Origin: Larimichthys crocea
Taxonomy: Eukaryota; Chordata; Actinopteri; Sciaenidae
NCBI RefSeq assembly: GCF_000972845.2
Contig: NC_040012.1
Location: 8,402,097 to 8,466,096 of the forward strand
Length of the DNA: 64,000 nt
Direction: 5' to 3'
The number at the start of each line of letters is the position of its first letter. The first letter of the stretch is position 1. A program made the translations under genes and the position numbers. Below are positions 59,001 to 64,000 of this stretch, one piece after another. Under the pieces are notes generated by a model. It ran no database searches. It saw only the letters and a list, made by a program, of their open reading frames with translations, and was not told the DNA's origin.

Positions 59001-62000
59001 GAGATGTTTCAAATTTGGCTTTAGAATAAGATTTCAGCTCTCGTGTTTCAGCGTAATACGATTTAGTTTCTGCGACATGCCAAGTTTTAGGTTGTGCTGA
59101 GTCAGGAGAATTTTCGACGCTCAGATCAATACAGTGCGGGGTCATTTTTAGGGAAGCATGACTAGGCGCTTTAGGGCTGCTGAATATGGAGAATTGACAT
59201 GATTGATAATGCGTATACAGAACAGCTTGTGTTTGTGTCTCGCAGCTTTATTTTGACACAATTTCCACCTGTATCATGTAAATATTTCAAAAAACAACCC
59301 CCACTCATCACTGATTATCAGGTATTAACATGACAACTCTATTGTCCTAACCAGTTTTCATTTGGCACCGGTGTTTGTCAGAGGACCTCGGGCCCAGTAG
59401 GTGGCAATGGAACACCAGGCTTGTCCCTGGACACCTGGCAAGAGTCCAGAGTGCTGAGAGGCAAAGCCAAGTCATCCTCATTTCCCTAAAACAGATTAAT
59501 GCACAGTTCATCTGTTCATCTGAGGAAGCCAGCATGGTTTCCGTAGCAGAGATCTTATATTTGAATCAATCTTGTACAGGAAATGTGCAGGAGTACGTTT
59601 TGGTGTCACTGCTGCAGAACCAGATTTAAGTACAGTACTCGCCGATGGCGTGCAAGGTCAAGCGAGCTTCACACGGTGTAAAGAGAAAGATGTGTGTGAG
59701 TAATGAATGCATATAAGGTTAAACACAGTTGACTCAGTTTGAATGTTTTGCTTGTGGGATTTTTAAACCACCGGCAGCTGTTGAATAAATTGCCTCCTTT
59801 GCATTGATTTTCATTCATGTCCTGTTAGGGGAGATTGATCCACTCTGCTTCACTGAGCTCCTGCATTAGGTTATAGCTACGGAGGATGCTGTCACATTCG
59901 CGTCGATTCGCTCTGCACTGTAAGGCCTCTGAGTCAGTACCGTACTTAGTCATTGACAGCTCCGTTTGCAGATCTCCTGTTGCCCCAGAGGGTGTGAGTA
60001 TAAAGGTCAGACTTCTACAGCACAGAAAGCTCCTCGAGCACTACAAAACACTTGGGTTTTGTAGTACAAAGGTTTTGATATTGCCATGAAATCTGTGTAA
60101 TGTGCACAGTTACACCAGAGAGGTGTTATAGAGGTTGAAGTGTATTTTCTCTTTTTATTTGATACGTTTATTTACCATCTGCAGCTCTTGTTGTGCTGCA
60201 CTCTCTCTAAGTAACTCTGAAGGTATTTGCCAAAGCAGCTGGTTTGAGATGCATCATTTCCAGCCACTGCCAAAATATCTAGCCTGTAAACATGTAATTT
60301 ACAAACCAGGTGGAACGTGGCGTAGTGTTTTTTTTTTTTTTTTTAGGCACCATGGGTGAATTATGCATGGTGTGGGGTCTAAAAGTTTGATGCACTGCAG
60401 CAATGCAAGTGTCAGGTTAAATAATGTAAGCAGTCCCTTTCTTCTCTGTTCTGTTTTCTGACCTCGCTTCCCTCTGTGTCAGTTATCAAAGGCTGCTGCA
60501 GACCATCGGAGTCCTCGAGGCACAGCGCACGCAGGCCATCCTGGACCTGGAGACGCTGGCGCGTCACCAGAGAGAGGCCCTCGCCGATCCCATCAGCTTT
60601 GTGGAGCAGCTGCAGAAACGGGTATACATACAGACCTTGTGTTTTAACTCCACTCAGGTGTCCACTTTAGACACAGAGGGGCTTATTCAGGTGTGTTTTA
60701 AACATAGAGGTTGTTGTTAGTGCTGGTGTTGTACTGTGCTGCATTATATTCAGAGGTGTATTTAATATTATGACCCCCTTTTGTATATAAATGACAAAAA
60801 AACACCTAAATATAATGTAGCACAGTAGAACATCACCTTTTTAATTAGATTGTACAAAGGGACCACTGAGAGTCTGTTTTTAATGTGTGCGACAAACACC
60901 TTGTGCACAGCAGCTGTATTACAAAGTGCAAATACGACTTCCAAGTTAATATGTAGTCCTCCTGCATCAACATAACATGGCACCAAAGATCTTGTTCTTG
61001 GTTTTTGCCTGAGGAGTACCTTGCTGGTTGAGACGTTGCTTGAATTAATATTTTGGAGCTTGTAAAATTTAGTGTGCAGAGTACTCCTTCTCCTTTATTC
61101 CGCTGTACGACTCTGATTATGTTCTGCACCTGTTCACAGCTGTGCCGTGGACGTGCACCAATTCAGTCCTTTTTTTCTTTTTTTTTCCACTTGAGATATT
61201 TTTGACTGCTTGCTCAATAAATTGTCTGGGATGATGTTGGTGCGCTCAAGAAAAAAGAGAATGAGGGTGTGAAATCATGTGGTGAAAGCTTTTAAAGCTC
61301 AGTATGAAGATGGAGACACGTTTGGTCATCCCATCTCTTGGCAGCACAGTGTGCCTCACAGGTGCAGTCTTGCTGTTGTGTATATGGTTTGTAGAAGTTC
61401 ATAATCGGATCCTGACCCCCATTTCTTGTGACCCTCAGATGAATTTGGGCTTGCCGTGTCCTCAGCGAGTCGTCCAGCTCCCTGACATTGCATGGGAGCA
61501 GTACACCTCAGGTCTCTGTGACTTTGAGAGAGAGTTCTGTGACAAGAAACGCAAAACCAGGCGGCTAAAGCTGATCTTCGACAAAGGCATGTATACATTA
61601 TATTTGTTTTTATCTCACTCTGTGCTTAGATTATTCTGCTATTTAAATAAAAATACTAATTCTGCTCATTTCGTCCCTTCAGGTTTGCCCGATCGACCAA
61701 AAAGTCCCGTGGAGCCCAAGAAGGAAGGCGAATCCTCCACCATGTACTCCTCTCTGCCCACTAGTGACGCACCAGAGAACGGCAGGCAAGCGCAGGTATG
61801 GCTCTACCTGCTCACTAAAATAATCGACACAACACACTGCTGCTGCTGTCATCGCAGCTATGATTGTTTCCTGGTGTGTCATTAGTGCAGATGCAGCTAC
61901 ATCCTCTCCTAGCTGTAGCTGGTGAGTCACCAATCTCCTGCAGGTCGGTCTACAAATCATCCGGTTATTACCATTTTACACCGCCTGGCTTCCTCCAACC

Positions 62001-63905
62001 TTGTCTCCCCCATTCTTATTCCACAGCAGAGTTAAGCATGCAGCACATGTGAGCACAAAAGACGGTATCTATGGAAACGTGAGGAGCCCGCCTCTCCCAC
62101 ACCTCTGATTATGTTTTATTCTTGGCCTCCGTTATGCGTGTGGATCTTTTTTAATTGATTGCTGGGATTAGACGGTGGCAAGTATTTACCACACTAAGCA
62201 AACAACTCCTTATTTATCCTCGTTGCTCTCCCTGTTTATATTGCGTAAACACATTTGCATCCTGCCGGATTACGCTCTCTGAATTCCAACAGGATTTTGT
62301 TTGTCAGTCAAAAGTGTTTTTTCTTCCTGCGTCTTCCTGGTGACACATTTCGAGTCACATCTTTATCTGTCACACTGACAGATTTCAGTGTGACAGGCGG
62401 TTCACATGCACAGATCTCTTCAAATGGTGCACTGCCCATTGTTTTTGTGTCGTCTTAGTCTTTTAACGTGGCTGTCACTCTTGTTTTTCTTGACAGATGA
62501 TCAGGGGGAGGATTTGTCACCCAAACAAGCCTGACACGTTTAACCAGCTGTGGACTGTGGAGGAGCAGGTTGGTGTTGCAATGTATTTGATGAGAATGGC
62601 ATCATTCATTAAACACATAACAAAACGTGTGCAGGGTGATGACATTTGTCTGTTGTTTCTTCGTTACACCTTGATTTTTAGTAGAATGATCTCAATAAAT
62701 ATAACACGCAACTTTCCTACCTCGAAAACCATCAGCAGTTTGTGAAATGAGGGCTACTTTTTTTTAAATCTGAAACTGTTTTTATTGGTTTTAAATATAA
62801 AAGTAGTATTAAGCACAGTAACAAAAACCCCAACCCAGAAGAGACTGACATCACATAAACAGCAAAATGCATAGAAAGGATTAAAATAATGATCCTTGTT
62901 GATGATCTTACTACTCCAGTAGTGATAATGGCATAACAATGAATAATAATCAAAAACACAGGCCCATATTAGCAACAAAACCCCACATGAAATAATTATG
63001 TAAATAAACAAAACGAAAAAGTTGTAGCTTGTTTCCAGTCTGCACTATGCAAGCATGAGTTGAAGGTAAACAATCATTACTGTTCTCCAATTTGGGGTTT
63101 GCAACGGGAGTTCTTATTCCACTTGGAAAGCCGTCTGCCCGTTAGTAGCAAATTTTTCAGGTTTGCAGATATCTAGTCTAAAAACGGTGTTCAAACCTTA
63201 ATAGGAATAACTCATCCTTACCCCTCATAGCAGCTTGTAACATTACACGAGGGAGGATGTTTTAAAAAATCTCCCTGTACCAGAGGGGGGAAGACTTGGT
63301 GAAGAAGTTTTGATCCAAGAAGTTTTGCAGAACACACTTTTGAGTTTTCAAGAAGTTTATAATGTGATGCAGGGAAGATGTGAGTCCCTAGAGGGAAGGC
63401 CCAGGAAGGAAACACCTGCAGTCTGTGTTCATTTTTAGTTTAAATTATTAATGTCCCACTAACTACCTTTTTTGAAACGAGCGCCCAAAATCTGGAAATC
63501 AGTTAACATTCCCCAAAATAATACTTGCCTCCTATCTAAAGGGCACTGTTTAATATGCAACCTGTGAAGTATCTTGAACCGACTTCCCCTCACATTCCCT
63601 TTCTCATGTGGATGTGGATCTGATCACTATAGTTGTAATCATTTGTGCTACCCACCTGTTTCATGGTTTGTTTACAGTGTTTTGTAATGTGTTCTGTTGT
63701 TGTGTTTAATGTATTTAATATGCTTTTATGACAAATACCAATGCGACATACTAAAAAACATTTCTCCTTTCTATTTTCCCCACCTGTTTGTTTTTTTTCG
63801 TAGAAAAAACTGGAGCAGCTTCTCGTTAAATTTCCTCCAGAGGAAGTCGAGTCCAGAAGATGGCAGAAGATTGCCGATGAGCTCGGCAATCGAACAGCAA
63901 AACAG
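56084..63905 (+). CDS. zzz3: ZZ-type zinc finger-containing protein 3 (5' part)
   Basis: Six coding exons, 798 codons, still open at the right edge: 56084-57903, 60483-60621, 61439-61586, 61683-61795, 62497-62568, 63804-63905. The start [20 protein letters not shown] matches human ZZZ3 almost residue for residue. A very large first coding exon (606 codons) encodes a disordered region with a 22-unit KQDx repeat, [14 protein letters not shown], a run of ten Glu, and [26 protein letters not shown]. Then follow [32 protein letters not shown] and the SANT/Myb domain ([17 protein letters not shown]...[17 protein letters not shown], from about residue 755). The ZZ finger, which in human ZZZ3 reads histone H3 tails, lies beyond the window. 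ZZZ3 belongs to the ATAC acetyltransferase complex in the nucleus. The exon 2 junction makes codon GAT from GA+T, giving KDYQ as in human. Confidence 0.95.
56240..56503 (+). repeat. zzz3: Coding 12-bp repeat, 22 tetrapeptide units
   Basis: Residues 53-140 split exactly into 22 four-residue units of pattern [KR]-Q-[DE]-x ([16 protein letters not shown]...), without a single register slip. At the DNA level it is a degenerate 12/24-bp minisatellite. The human protein has no such repeat at this place as far as I remember. It could form a charged extended helix or stay disordered. Confidence 0.92.
57904..60482 (+). other. zzz3 intron 2, nothing recognised
   Basis: 2.6 kb with no supported gene or clear repeat. 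A T-run lies at 60329-60345. Confidence 0.5.
61587..61682 (+). other. GC-AG intron of zzz3
   Basis: Exon 3 ends GACAAAG and the intron begins gcatgt. Joining to the acceptor cttcag (61677-61682) gives [12 protein letters not shown], as in the family (human FDKVGLPARPKSP). The nearby GT at 61591-61592 would break the frame. AAAG|gcatgt fits a GC donor. Confidence 0.75.
62750..63560 (-). mobile_element. Possible reversed retroelement remnant in zzz3 intron
   Basis: Starts with 'TTTTTATTGGTTTTAAATAT' like a reversed poly(A)-proximal tail. The minus strand further right has a 65-codon frame (63415-63218) of protein-like composition ([20 protein letters not shown]). I could not match it to a family. 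Low certainty. Confidence 0.25.
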
Positions 63906-64000
63906 GTGACAAAGAGCGTCCACGCTTAACTTACCTGCTTAGCTCAGAATATTTGTTTCATTTGCACTGATTTGCTATGATAAAAACACAAGAAATAAGT

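Noticed and set aside
1..64000. A previously undescribed gene system
   Set aside because: All well-supported coding sequence belongs to known vertebrate genes; the rest is intron, UTR or repeat. I found no extra gene cluster on either strand.

Overview
This window looks like nuclear DNA of a ray-finned fish, most likely a percomorph teleost. It holds multi-exon vertebrate genes with short introns, many microsatellites, and dispersed repeats that I recognise as teleost types (a tRNA-derived SINE, hAT-like MITEs, non-LTR retrotransposon tails). Five protein-coding genes can be followed exon by exon. From left to right they are: the 3' end of an SCaMC-type mitochondrial carrier (+, 275-939), fubp1 (+, 2293-9947), miga1 (-, 23866-14772), usp33 (+, 32618-48528) and the 5' part of zzz3 (+, 56084-63905, running off the right edge). 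The fubp1/miga1/usp33/zzz3 neighbourhood matches the human chromosome 1p31 block (from memory), which supports orthology. The carrier is not a human neighbour of FUBP1 that I recall.

Layout. 1-2290: carrier 3' end, two tetranucleotide arrays and the CpG-containing fubp1 first exon. 2293-13165: fubp1 with 20 coding exons and a long AT-rich 3' region. This gene has three oddities: a duplicated and partly inverted exon 3/4 segment beside a 10-N gap, a copy of intron 11 inside intron 6, and a GC-AG intron that splits the KH4 GxxG loop. 13205-25400: miga1 on the minus strand, tail-to-tail with fubp1 (polyadenylation signals about 60 bp apart). 25400-29180: gene-free, filled by a roughly 1 kb tandem repeat with a 152-N gap and a retroelement tail. 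29190-49665: usp33. 49920 to the end: zzz3, whose first intron carries two copies of a hAT-like MITE around another 10-N gap. The large zzz3 coding exon contains a 22-unit four-residue repeat.

The genes are not an operon and need not work together. FUBP1 is a nuclear single-strand DNA/RNA-binding regulator, MIGA1 an outer-mitochondrial-membrane fusion and contact-site protein, USP33 a deubiquitinase, ZZZ3 a subunit of the ATAC histone acetyltransferase complex, and the carrier an inner-mitochondrial-membrane transporter. Exon boundaries were set by reading frame, splice consensus and remembered human proteins; all internal phases close. I found no RNA gene, CRISPR array or new gene system. 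The most interesting signals are the intron copy in fubp1, the zzz3 repeat expansion, and a shared CGTTA-rich motif near all four promoters.
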